A DNA stretch of 10,320 nt from an uncultured bacterium (GTDB lineage: Bacteria; Bacillota_I; Bacilli_A; RF39; UBA660), in assembly GCA_949286645.1 (NCBI GenBank), contig CASEDN010000052.1:1-10320 (forward strand), written 5' to 3'. This document shows, one piece after another, positions 1 through 6,651 of this stretch. Each line of letters begins with the position of its first letter. Within the stretch, counting starts at the first letter, position 1. Below the pieces are notes generated by a model. That model did no database searches, had not been told where the DNA came from, and saw nothing but the letters and a program-made list of their open reading frames with translations. Both the position numbers and the translations under genes were made by a program.

Positions 1-60
1 AAAGAAGCAGTGGTTTATAAAAGAAAAAATGGTGGCTATGGTATAATAGAGGCCGAGTAA
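1..60 (+). CDS. hpf: Ribosome hibernation promoting factor, C-terminal end only (partial)
   Basis: The first frame is open from base 1 to a TAA at 58-60 and encodes 19 residues ending VVYKRKNGGYGIIEAE. This matches the usual end of long-form hibernation factors, where a VVYRRKDGxYGLIEP-type strand closes the C-terminal dimerisation domain that joins two 70S ribosomes into an inactive 100S particle. The start and the N-terminal ribosome-binding domain lie outside the window. Its position directly upstream of secA is the conserved Firmicutes arrangement (yvyD/hpf-secA-prfB in Bacillus subtilis), which supports the call. A terminator follows the stop at once, so secA is probably transcribed separately. 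The assignment rests on a short tail plus synteny. Confidence 0.75.
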   Translation, partial: KEAVVYKRKNGGYGIIEAE

Positions 61-84
61 AGCTAAATGAAGCCAGTAAACAAG

Positions 85-114
85 GAATGATATTAAAAAT
101 ATCATTCTTTTTTT
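85..114 (+). terminator. Intrinsic terminator after hpf
   Basis: A perfect 10-bp stem, GAATGATATT (85-94) with AATATCATTC (98-107), has an AAA loop and is followed by seven T (108-114). It ends the hpf transcript, and its T tract runs into a TTGACA hexamer usable by the next promoter. Confidence 0.85.
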
Positions 115-163
115 GACAAAATAACCTTAAAACCTTTTTATTATCTTTATTTTTTGATAAAAT
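113..163 (+). promoter_or_regulatory. Probable secA promoter region (exact boxes uncertain)
   Basis: A perfect -35-like TTGACA lies at 113-118, but the -10 choice is poor. TTTATT at 137-142 gives an 18-bp spacer, and TATTAT at 139-144 gives 20 bp. A separate TAAAAT at 158-163 is closer to the gene but has no good -35. A promoter must exist here because a strong terminator separates hpf from secA. Confidence 0.35.
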
Positions 164-188
164 ACATTATGCAAGGAGATGTTTATAA

Positions 189-2681
189 ATGGGATTATTT
201 AGAAAACTATTTGATCATGAATATAAAGAATTAAAAAAGTTTACAGCACAAGCTGACAAAATAGTCGCTCTTGATGAAGAGATGACTAAGTTAAGTGATG
301 ATGAATTAAAACATAAAACAGAAGAGTTTAAAGAAAGATTAGCAAATGGAGAAACACTAGAAGATATTTTAGTAGAAGGTTTCGCTGTTGCAAGAGAAGC
401 ATCATACCGTGTTATAGGAGAAAAGCCTTTCTATGTTCAAGTACTAGGTGCACTAGCTATTCACTATGGAAATATAGCAGAGATGAAAACTGGTGAAGGT
501 AAAACCTTAACTTGTGTTATGCCTGCTTATCTTAATGCCTTAGAAGGAAAAGGTGTTCATATTATTACAGTTAATGAATATCTTGCAACTCGTGATGCTG
601 AATGGATGGGAGGAATACATAGATTTCTTGGTTTAACTGTAGGTGTTAATACAAGAGATATGTCTCCTAAAGAGAAACAAGAAGCTTATAACTGTGATAT
701 TTTATATTCAACTAATAATGAGATAGGATTTGATTACTTAAGAGATAACATGGTAATTAGAAAAGAAAATAGAGTACAACGTCCTCTAAACTTTGCTATC
801 GTCGATGAAGTTGACTCTATTCTAATTGATGAAGCGAGAACTCCATTAATAATATCAGGAGGAGCACAACATAGTGCCAACCTATATATAGATGCTGATA
901 AATTTGCAAAATCTCTTAAAGAAGAGACTGATTATATCTGTGATGAGACAGGTAAAAGTACCATCAGTGTATCACTTACTGATGAAGGTAGTGAAAAAGC
1001 AGAGAAAATGTTTAAGATTAAAAATCTATATGAAATAGAAAATGCTACTCTACTTCATTATATTAACCAAGCTCTACGTGCTAACTATGCTATGAAAAAA
1101 GATGTAGACTATGTTGTTCAAGATGATGAAATAGTAATAGTAGACCAATTTACTGGACGTTTAATGAAAGGAAGAGCTTATAGTGATGGACTTCATCAAG
1201 CGATAGAAGCTAAAGAAGGAGTTAAAATCAATCAAGAAACTAAAACACTTGCCACTATTACCTTCCAAAACTTATTTAGAATGTATAAAAAACTATCAGG
1301 TATGACTGGTACTGCTAAAACAGAAGAAGAAGAGTTTAGAGATATTTATAATATGTATGTTATTGAAATACCTACTAATAAACCAGTTGTAAGAGTAGAT
1401 GCTCCAGATTTAGTATTTGCAACACGTAGCGCTAAGTATAAAGCTATTATTAATGAGGTAAAGAGTCGTTATGATAAAGGACAACCAGTTTTAATTGGTA
1501 CTATAGCAATTGAAACCAGTGAATTAATTAGTGACTTATTAAAGAAAGCTCATATTCCTCATGAAATATTAAATGCTAAAAACCATGCTCGTGAAGCAGA
1601 AATTATTTCTAAAATTGGAGAACATCGTTCTGTTACTATCGCTACTAACATGGCTGGACGTGGTACCGATATCAAACTATCAGATGAAATAAGAGAACTT
1701 GGAGGACTTTGTGTAATAGGTACGGAACGTCATGAATCACGTCGTATTGATAATCAGTTAAGAGGACGTTCTGGTCGTCAGGGAGATCCAGGTTATACTC
1801 AGTTCTTTGTTTCTATGGAAGATGACTTAATGATTAGATTTGGTAGTGAACATATTAGAGAAATGATGAAAAGCTTTGGTTTTGGAGATCAAGCTATTCA
1901 AAGTAAAACCTTTACAAAAGCGATAGGAACTGCTCAAAAACGTGTAGAAGGAAATAACTTTGATGCTAGAAAACATTTACTACAATATGATGATGTTATG
2001 AATACTCAAAGAGAAATCATGTATGGTAAACGTAATGAAATCCTAGATAGTGAATCTATTCATGAAACAGTGTTAAATTCTATTCATAATCATGTTACAG
2101 ACTTAGTTAAATCAAGAAATGCGGATAGTACAATTACTGAAGAAGAATTACAAAGTATTACAGATTTTGCTAATGAAAACTTACTAAAGAATGATATAAG
2201 CAAAGTAGAATTAGAAAATAGAGATGCTGATGATATAATAGAATATATTTATGAAAAAGCTAAAGGAGAATATGAATCTAAAATTAAAGAAGTACCTGTA
2301 GAAATTAGTAATGAATTTGAAAAAGCTTTATCTCTACAAGTTATAGATAACTACTGGATGGAACAAATAAATGTAATGAGTCACTTAAGAGAAGGAATTT
2401 ATCTTCGTCAGTATGGACAAGATGACCCTCTAAGAGCATATACTACAGAAGGTTATGGACTATTTGATGATATGCTTCAAAAAATAGATGGAGATATAAC
2501 AGTATTCTTACTTAAAGCAGAAATAAGACAAAACATTGAAAGAAAACAAGTTGCAAAGAATCAACAGACTAATGATGTCAAAGATACAAAGAAAACACCT
2601 AAGAAAGTTAAAAAAGTAGGTAGAAATGACCCTTGTCCATGTGGAAGTGGTAAGAAATATAAACAGTGTTGTGGAAAGTAA
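189..2681 (+). CDS. secA: SecA, preprotein translocase ATPase
   Basis: SecA is the ATP-driven motor that pushes unfolded preproteins through the SecYEG channel at the cytoplasmic membrane. The 830-residue length is normal for the family. The N-terminal motor domain has Walker A TGEGKT at about residues 101-106 and Walker B/DEAD-type DEVD at about 206-209, followed by IDEARTPLIISG. The second motor domain has the TNMAGRGTDIKL and QLRGRSGRQGDPG signatures. A Lys-rich linker near residues 790-810 leads to a C-terminal zinc-binding SEC-C tail with Cys816, Cys818, Cys827 and Cys828, which usually contacts SecB or ribosomes. AAGGAGAT at 173-180 lies 8 nt before ATG 189 and fixes the start. Nothing looks truncated. 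The gene sits between hpf and a strong terminator, so it appears monocistronic. Confidence 0.98.
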   Translation: MGLFRKLFDHEYKELKKFTAQADKIVALDEEMTKLSDDELKHKTEEFKERLANGETLEDILVEGFAVAREASYRVIGEKPFYVQVLGALAIHYGNIAEMKTGEGKTLTCVMPAYLNALEGKGVHIITVNEYLATRDAEWMGGIHRFLGLTVGVNTRDMSPKEKQEAYNCDILYSTNNEIGFDYLRDNMVIRKENRVQRPLNFAIVDEVDSILIDEARTPLIISGGAQHSANLYIDADKFAKSLKEETDYICDETGKSTISVSLTDEGSEKAEKMFKIKNLYEIENATLLHYINQALRANYAMKKDVDYVVQDDEIVIVDQFTGRLMKGRAYSDGLHQAIEAKEGVKINQETKTLATITFQNLFRMYKKLSGMTGTAKTEEEEFRDIYNMYVIEIPTNKPVVRVDAPDLVFATRSAKYKAIINEVKSRYDKGQPVLIGTIAIETSELISDLLKKAHIPHEILNAKNHAREAEIISKIGEHRSVTIATNMAGRGTDIKLSDEIRELGGLCVIGTERHESRRIDNQLRGRSGRQGDPGYTQFFVSMEDDLMIRFGSEHIREMMKSFGFGDQAIQSKTFTKAIGTAQKRVEGNNFDARKHLLQYDDVMNTQREIMYGKRNEILDSESIHETVLNSIHNHVTDLVKSRNADSTITEEELQSITDFANENLLKNDISKVELENRDADDIIEYIYEKAKGEYESKIKEVPVEISNEFEKALSLQVIDNYWMEQINVMSHLREGIYLRQYGQDDPLRAYTTEGYGLFDDMLQKIDGDITVFLLKAEIRQNIERKQVAKNQQTNDVKDTKKTPKKVKKVGRNDPCPCGSGKKYKQCCGK

Positions 2682-2718
2682 TCTCGTTGGTTCCTATTAG
2701 GAACCAACGAGATTTTTT
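2680..2718 (+). terminator. Strong intrinsic terminator after secA
   Basis: A perfect stem of about 16 bp (2680-2695 with 2699-2714, core CTCGTTGGTTCC / GGAACCAACGAG) has a 3-nt loop and a T tract at 2713-2718. It overlaps the last bases of the secA stop codon and marks the left edge of the accessory block. Confidence 0.95.
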
Positions 2719-2745
2719 ATATGATAAGAAAAAAATCACAAATCG

Positions 2746-2771
2746 AATTTATGTATTGACGAACATAAATT
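2746..2771. promoter_or_regulatory. Putative operator centred on the dinD -35 box
   Basis: AATTTATGT (2746-2754) and ACATAAATT (2763-2771) are perfect 9-bp inverted arms with an 8-bp spacer. The centre of symmetry falls exactly in the middle of the -35 hexamer TTGACG (2756-2761). A dimeric repressor bound here would block RNA polymerase. It is not a canonical Gram-positive LexA box (CGAAC-N4-GTTCG), although CGAACATA at 2760-2767 equals the left part of one. Confidence 0.55.
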
Positions 2772-2785
2772 TTATATGATATATT
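2756..2785 (+). promoter_or_regulatory. dinD promoter (sigma-A type, extended -10)
   Basis: TTGACG (2756-2761) is followed by 18 bp and TATATT (2780-2785), with the extended -10 dinucleotide TG at 2777-2778. The expected transcript start near 2792 leaves a leader of about 80 nt. That leader contains a small inverted repeat, GGTTA-GT-TAACC, at 2801-2812. Confidence 0.75.
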
Positions 2786-2871
2786 TTAGTTATAAAAATT
2801 GGTTAGTTAACCTAATAATGATATAACTACCCATATAAGAATATTGAACTATTTTAAGCAGGAGGTTTTAG

Positions 2872-3708
2872 ATGAGAAATATTGAGGAATACAAGGAAAA
2901 AACATTTGATGATATTAGACATATTGATGAGTTAGGAAATGAATATTGGGAAGCAAGAGAACTAATGATAGCCCTAGGATATTCTAAATGGGGCAATTTT
3001 AAAAAAGTAATTGATAAATCAAAAATATCATGTAATATTAGTAACAGTAATGTAAATGACCATTTTGCCGACGTCGGCAAAACGGTGCCAATGCCAAGTG
3101 GAGCAAAGCCAAAAATTATAGAAGATTATAAACTTTCTAGATATGCATGCTATTTAATAGTGCAAAATTCTGATCCAAGAAAAAAGACTGTTGCACTAGG
3201 ACAAACTTATTTTGCTATTCAAACTAGAAAAATGGAAATTACAGAGGAAGAATATTCAAAACTATCAGAAGATGAGAAAAGATTATATACTAAAATTAAT
3301 GTAAAAAATAAAAATAAATATCTATTTGACACAGCTAAGAAAGCAGGTGTAAATAATTATGGTAGATTCAATGATTATGGATATAGAGGCTTATATGCCG
3401 GAGAAACAGCAAAGCAAATTGCCAAAAGGAAAGGCATTGATCCGACTAAAGAAGATATATTAGATTATATGGGAAGTACAGAATTAGCTGCTAATCTATT
3501 TAGAATAAGCCAAACTGATGAAGTGTTGAAAAATAAAAAAGTTAATAATGAAGATGATGCTTGTAAAACACATCATACAGTAGGACAAGCGGTTAGACAA
3601 ACAATTAGGAAAATTGGTGGTACCATGCCTGAAAAAATGCCCACTCCAGAAAAGTCTATTAAGGAAATAGAAAAAGAAGAGTTGTTGAAGATAACAAATA
3701 CTCAATAA
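2872..3708 (+). CDS. dinD: DinD-like DNA-damage-inducible protein
   Basis: This 278-residue protein resembles Escherichia coli DinD (274 residues) along its whole length. The N-terminal region, about residues 10-120, is BRO/antirepressor-like, with EYWEARELMIALGY and YKLSRYACYLIVQNSDPRK. The C-terminal part carries the DinD signatures GYRGLYAG (about 170-177), DYMGSTELAANLFR (198-211) and VRQTIRKIGGTMPEKMPTPE (241-260). E. coli DinD is SOS-induced and reported to inhibit RecA-filament activities; the role here is inferred from homology. AGGAGG at 2860-2865 lies 6 nt before ATG 2872. The gene has its own promoter, putative operator and terminator, so it is a self-contained cassette. Such genes are common in phage and mobile regions. 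A 20-bp GC-rich palindrome sits inside it at codons 64-70. Confidence 0.92.
   Translation: MRNIEEYKEKTFDDIRHIDELGNEYWEARELMIALGYSKWGNFKKVIDKSKISCNISNSNVNDHFADVGKTVPMPSGAKPKIIEDYKLSRYACYLIVQNSDPRKKTVALGQTYFAIQTRKMEITEEEYSKLSEDEKRLYTKINVKNKNKYLFDTAKKAGVNNYGRFNDYGYRGLYAGETAKQIAKRKGIDPTKEDILDYMGSTELAANLFRISQTDEVLKNKKVNNEDDACKTHHTVGQAVRQTIRKIGGTMPEKMPTPEKSIKEIEKEELLKITNTQ
3063..3082. repeat. Perfect 20-bp palindrome inside dinD
   Basis: TTTTGCCGACGTCGGCAAAA is fully self-complementary and has a 12-bp all-but-AT core (GCCGACGTCGGC) in a very AT-rich gene. It encodes the end of H64 and F65-A66-D67-V68-G69-K70. As RNA it would form a hairpin only with a few central bases unpaired; as DNA it is an ideal dimer site. 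Its function is unknown. Confidence 0.9.
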
Positions 3709-3714
3709 AAATGT

Positions 3715-3743
3715 AAAGTTATGCTAAAAAGTATAACTTTTTT
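3715..3743 (+). terminator. Intrinsic terminator after dinD
   Basis: AAAGTTAT (3715-3722) pairs with ATAACTTT (3733-3740). A G-T wobble and a C-G pair continue the stem inward to a 6-nt loop. The T tract is 3738-3743. The hairpin begins 6 nt after the dinD stop. Confidence 0.85.
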
Positions 3744-3772
3744 GTTAATTACATATTTTAGTAGAGTTAAAA

Positions 3773-3781
3773 TGCTATAAT
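3773..3781 (+). promoter_or_regulatory. Extended -10 promoter for the dehydrogenase-like gene
   Basis: TGCTATAAT is a perfect extended -10 element (TG at 3773-3774, TATAAT at 3776-3781). No good -35 hexamer lies 16-18 bp upstream, which is typical of extended -10 promoters. It lies 22 bp before the chosen start codon, giving a very short leader. Confidence 0.65.
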
Positions 3782-3803
3782 AAATATAGAAAGGATGGTA
3801 AAA

Positions 3804-4865
3804 ATGAAAGGATTAAGAATATTCCAATATGGTTGTGGAAAAATGAGTGTCTATACTATGAAATTTGTCATAGAAAATGGTGGTACTATAGTAGGGGCTG
3901 TCGATATTAATCCAGATGTTATAGGAAAAGATATTGGAGAAATTATGGGAGGAGATAAAGTAGGAGTAGTTGTTGATAATGCTAATAAGGCAGAAGAACT
4001 TCTAACTGAATTAAAACCTGATTGTGTTATTGTTACAACTATGAGTTTACTTTCTGATGTAGAAGATGCCTTAATGGTATGTGCAAAATGTGGAGTTAAT
4101 GCTATTACTACTTGTGAAGAAGCATTCTTCCCAATGAACTCTAACCCTACTTTAACAGAAAAAATTGATAAACTTGCCAAAGAAAATAATTGTACAATTA
4201 CAGGTAGTGGTTATCAAGATGCTTTCTGGGGTAATCTAATTACTACTTTAATCGGATCAAGTCATAATATTACTAAGATAAAAGGAAGTTCTTCTTACAA
4301 TGTAGAAGACTATGGTATTGCTCTTGCTAAAGCTCATGGAGCAGGTCTTACAAAAGAAGAGTTTGATGCCCAAGTAGCAAGTGCCGATGAAATAAGTGAC
4401 GAAGAAAGAATGAAAGTAATTGAAAGCGGTAATTATGCCCCATCATATATGTGGAATGTAAATGGTTGGCTTTGCGATAAATTAGGTTTAACAGTAGTAA
4501 GTCAACGTCAAAAATGTGTACCTCAATTCAATGATTATGATATTGAATCTAGTACTTTAGGAATGACAGTTAAATCTGGTATGGCTACAGGTATGAGCGC
4601 TGTTGTTACAACAGAAACAAAAGAGGGTATTACTCTAGAAACAGAATGTATTGGAAAGGTTTACAATAAAGATGAGTTTGATAGAAATGAGTGGACAATC
4701 TGTGGTGAACCTGATACAACCCTAGTAATTGAAAAACCAGATACAGTAAGATTAACTTGTGCAGCGATTGTTAATAGAATTCCTGATGTTATTGCAAGTG
4801 AAGCTGGTTTCATCCCTACATCACGAATGGGTGAGTTAAAATACATAAAAGAATCAAACAATTAA
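3804..4865 (+). CDS. 2,4-diaminopentanoate dehydrogenase-like NAD(P)-dependent oxidoreductase
   Basis: The 353-residue protein has an N-terminal Rossmann fold (RIFQYGCGKMS, residues 5-15, with the Gly-rich loop) of the dihydrodipicolinate reductase N-domain type. It then shows the family pattern DCVIVTTMSLLSDV (73-86), GVNAITTCEEAFFP (97-110) and KENNCTITGSGYQDAFW (126-142). This layout is typical of the 2,4-diaminopentanoate dehydrogenase (Ord) family, which oxidatively deaminates a diamino acid in ornithine fermentation. The actual substrate is not known. The segment after TGSG reads YQDAFWGN rather than the NPGF type I associate with Ord enzymes, and no ornithine aminomutase or thiolase genes lie nearby. 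ATG 3804 is chosen because AAGGATGG (3791-3798) is the ribosome site; an in-frame ATG at 3795 lies inside that site and is unlikely. The gene has its own promoter and terminator. Family is fairly certain, reaction uncertain. Confidence 0.75.
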   Translation: MKGLRIFQYGCGKMSVYTMKFVIENGGTIVGAVDINPDVIGKDIGEIMGGDKVGVVVDNANKAEELLTELKPDCVIVTTMSLLSDVEDALMVCAKCGVNAITTCEEAFFPMNSNPTLTEKIDKLAKENNCTITGSGYQDAFWGNLITTLIGSSHNITKIKGSSSYNVEDYGIALAKAHGAGLTKEEFDAQVASADEISDEERMKVIESGNYAPSYMWNVNGWLCDKLGLTVVSQRQKCVPQFNDYDIESSTLGMTVKSGMATGMSAVVTTETKEGITLETECIGKVYNKDEFDRNEWTICGEPDTTLVIEKPDTVRLTCAAIVNRIPDVIASEAGFIPTSRMGELKYIKESNN

Positions 4866-4887
4866 AAATATCCACAGTATCTGTGGA
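4861..4887 (-). terminator. Hairpin at the dehydrogenase 3' end, terminator-like on the minus strand
   Basis: TCCACAG (4871-4877) and CTGTGGA (4881-4887) form a 7-bp stem with a 3-nt loop. On the + strand it is followed by A, not T. Read on the minus strand it is followed by TATTTTTAAT, so it could stop antisense transcription. It might instead only stabilise the mRNA end. Confidence 0.4.
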
Positions 4888-4894
4888 AAAAGCT

Positions 4895-4930
4895 AAAGAT
4901 GCTTTTTTTACAATAGCATCTTTTAATTTT
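4895..4930 (+). terminator. Intrinsic terminator after the dehydrogenase-like gene
   Basis: AAAGATGCT (4895-4903) pairs with AGCATCTTT (4915-4923) as a 9-bp stem around an 11-nt loop. It is followed by a T-rich tail TTTTAATTTT. Confidence 0.75.
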
Positions 4931-4933
4931 AAT

Positions 4934-4962
4934 TTGACGTACTAGAAAAATACCCATATAAT
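4934..4962 (+). promoter_or_regulatory. proS promoter (near-consensus sigma-A)
   Basis: TTGACG (4934-4939), a 17-bp spacer and TATAAT (4957-4962) give the best promoter in the window. The predicted leader is only about 20 nt, which leaves no room for a T-box or other tRNA-sensing leader. Confidence 0.88.
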
Positions 4963-4987
4963 ATCATTAAAGAAAAGAGGAATTATT

Positions 4988-6262
4988 ATGAGACTGAAGA
5001 GATTAAATATTAAAAAGATTAACTTAAATGATATTGATAAGAACTATTCTGGTCAAGATATTTTAATGAAACTAGGGGAACTTTATCAATATGAAAGTGG
5101 TATTTATGGATATGGAAATCTTTGGACCAAATTAGAGCGAATTGTTGAAAATATTATTATTGAAGAATTAGATAAAGCAGGATGTATTCAAGTAGAGTTT
5201 CCTAAACTACAACCAAAGAAAATATGGGAACAATCCAATAGATGGGATATGTATACTAAAGAAGGAGATATTATGTTTACTCTAGATAATAATCTAGGAG
5301 AATATGGACTTGCACCAACAGCAGAAGAGTGTGCAACTCTATTTGGTGCCAATAGACTTCCTTCATATAAAAATTTACCTGCTATATACTATCAAATTGG
5401 AGAGAAGTTTAGAAAAGAAATAAGAACTAGAGGTTATCTTTTTAGACCAAGAACATTTGTCATGATGGATGCATATTCTTTTGATAAAACAGAAGAAGAT
5501 ATGAGAAAAACATATGACCTAATGCATGAAGCTTACTTAAATATTTTTAAAAGACTAGGTATTAAAATAATGCCTACAGTAAGTGATAATGGTGTAATAG
5601 GTGGAAGTGTTGCCGAAGAGTTCCAAGCAGCAACTAAACTTGGAGAAGATACTGTCCTTTATGATGAAGAACAAAATCTAGGTATTAACAAAGAAGTATT
5701 AGAATTTGATAATAAAGATGACTATTTAAAACAATTAAATATAACTGATACTAGTAAATTAAAAGAGTTCCAAGCAGTAGAATTAGGTAATAATTTCCAA
5801 TTAGGAACAAAATATTCAGAAAGCATGAAACTGTTCTATATAGATGAAAATGGTAATAATAAGCCATATTATATGGGATGCTATGGTATAGGACTAGGTA
5901 GAATAATCGCTTGTCTAATAGAAAATAATGTTATTAGAAAAGATGATAAAATTAAAGGGTTTGCCTTACCTTATGAAATCGCTCCTTATAAAGTGCAAAT
6001 AATTTATAATGAGAATAATAAGGAAAAAGCAGAAGAACTATATAAAGAGTTAACTGATAATAATATTAATGCTATTATCGATGATAGAGATAATCTAACT
6101 ATTGGTAATAGAATTAATGATGTATATGTATTAGGTACACCTAAAATGATTATATTAGGTAATAAATTTGATGGAGAAAATTATTCTATAGAAAATACAA
6201 AAGACAATACTACTGATACAGTTAATGTATCTGAAATTGTAAAATACTTTAAGAACCTATAA
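4988..6262 (+). CDS. proS: Prolyl-tRNA synthetase, bacterial type lacking the INS editing domain
   Basis: This class II aminoacyl-tRNA synthetase should attach proline to tRNA-Pro in the cytosol. Recognisable parts are GLAPTAEE (107-114, proline/ATP site), motif 2 FRKEIRTR (141-148) followed by FVMMDAYSFD, GGSVAEEF (205-212), FQLGTKYSESMK (270-281), motif 3 GCYGIGLGRI (297-306), and a C-terminal anticodon-binding domain containing IIDDRDNLTIGNR (363-375). The length is 424 residues, against about 570 for E. coli ProRS. Only about 40 residues separate GEDTVLY from EFQAVELGNNF, where INS-bearing enzymes carry about 180 more. The Ala-tRNA-Pro editing domain is therefore absent, as in many alphaproteobacterial enzymes. 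AGAGG (4976-4980) lies 7 nt before ATG 4988. It could be the only ProRS or an acquired second copy; the window cannot tell. Confidence 0.9.
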   Translation: MRLKRLNIKKINLNDIDKNYSGQDILMKLGELYQYESGIYGYGNLWTKLERIVENIIIEELDKAGCIQVEFPKLQPKKIWEQSNRWDMYTKEGDIMFTLDNNLGEYGLAPTAEECATLFGANRLPSYKNLPAIYYQIGEKFRKEIRTRGYLFRPRTFVMMDAYSFDKTEEDMRKTYDLMHEAYLNIFKRLGIKIMPTVSDNGVIGGSVAEEFQAATKLGEDTVLYDEEQNLGINKEVLEFDNKDDYLKQLNITDTSKLKEFQAVELGNNFQLGTKYSESMKLFYIDENGNNKPYYMGCYGIGLGRIIACLIENNVIRKDDKIKGFALPYEIAPYKVQIIYNENNKEKAEELYKELTDNNINAIIDDRDNLTIGNRINDVYVLGTPKMIILGNKFDGENYSIENTKDNTTDTVNVSEIVKYFKNL

Positions 6263-6329
6263 AAAAAGTGTTTTCATACTAGGATTACCAATAAAAGCAA
6301 TTAAGATCGTATTAGAGGGAGAAGTAATT

Positions 6330-6633
6330 ATGGTTGAAATAAATAAAAAACGATGATGCTTATGAAGCGTTATTTCAAGATGATGTTGTTAAATGGAAAT
6401 CAGATGATATGCTGTTAGAACTTGCTAGTAGCTTAGAAATACAAAAGCAAGAAGATGCATATTCTATAACATTTGTCCAAGGTATTGATGAGACTGACTT
6501 TCCTACATATAGTATTGGCTTTAGAAATAGTGGCAGTAGATATGAGCCTTATAATATAGCATTTATGAATATGTATAATGGCTTAAGCGAGTATAACCTT
6601 AATTATCATCATGTTAAAAAACTAAAAAAATAA
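6330..6633 (+). pseudogene. Small gene of unknown function, frameshifted near its start
   Basis: A good ribosome site, AGAGGGAG (6314-6321), lies 8 nt before ATG 6330, but that frame reads only MVEINKKR before TGA 6354-6356. Dropping one base in the A6 run at 6345-6350 joins it to an open frame ending at TAA 6631-6633. The restored protein has 100 residues: MVEINKN, then DDAYEALFQDDVVKWKSDD and the downstream part beginning MLLELASS. Without repair the only ATG in the long frame is 6409 (74 residues), which has no convincing ribosome site. The protein is acidic early on and Tyr/Asn-rich near the end (EPYNIAF, MYNGLSEYN), and has no Cys, signal peptide or membrane segment. I do not recognise the family. 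No terminator or clear promoter separates it from proS, so it may be co-transcribed. It may be a pseudogene, a sequencing or assembly error, or a +1 recoded gene; a -1 shift would not join these frames. Confidence 0.6.
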
Positions 6634-6651
6634 GGAGCCAAATTGGCTCCT
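6621..6651 (-). terminator. Hairpin that would terminate minus-strand transcription
   Basis: AGGAGCCA (6633-6640) pairs with TGGCTCCT (6644-6651), 8 bp with a 3-nt loop, directly on the stop codon of the broken gene. On the + strand it is followed by AAATCTATAT, which is no T tract. On the minus strand the stem is followed by TATTTTTTTAG, a good U tract. It could also act as a weak 3' end for the + strand. Confidence 0.55.

Noticed and set aside
2760..2773. Canonical LexA box before dinD
   Set aside because: Only the CGAACATA half matches; the other half is AATTTT instead of TGTTCG. It is better described as one arm of the larger symmetric repeat.
3795..3803. ATG 3795 as start of the dehydrogenase-like gene
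   Set aside because: It lies within the AAGGATGG ribosome site; ATG 3804 has correct spacing and yields a Rossmann start of normal length.
3851..4180. 109-codon open frame on the minus strand
   Set aside because: It lies wholly opposite the dehydrogenase-like gene, has no ribosome site or recognisable protein, and is a codon-bias shadow. The other minus-strand frames (2868-3080, 3496-3705, 4661-4861, 9406-9696) are rejected for the same reason.
4866..4987. T-box or other amino-acid-sensing leader before proS
   Set aside because: The predicted leader is about 20 nt, and no T-box core (GGTGG-type) or specifier stem is present. The hairpins there belong to the end of the previous gene.
6345..6351. 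A AAA AAC heptamer as a programmed -1 frameshift site
   Set aside because: A -1 slip from ATG 6330 enters the wrong frame; the long downstream frame needs +1. No stimulatory structure follows.
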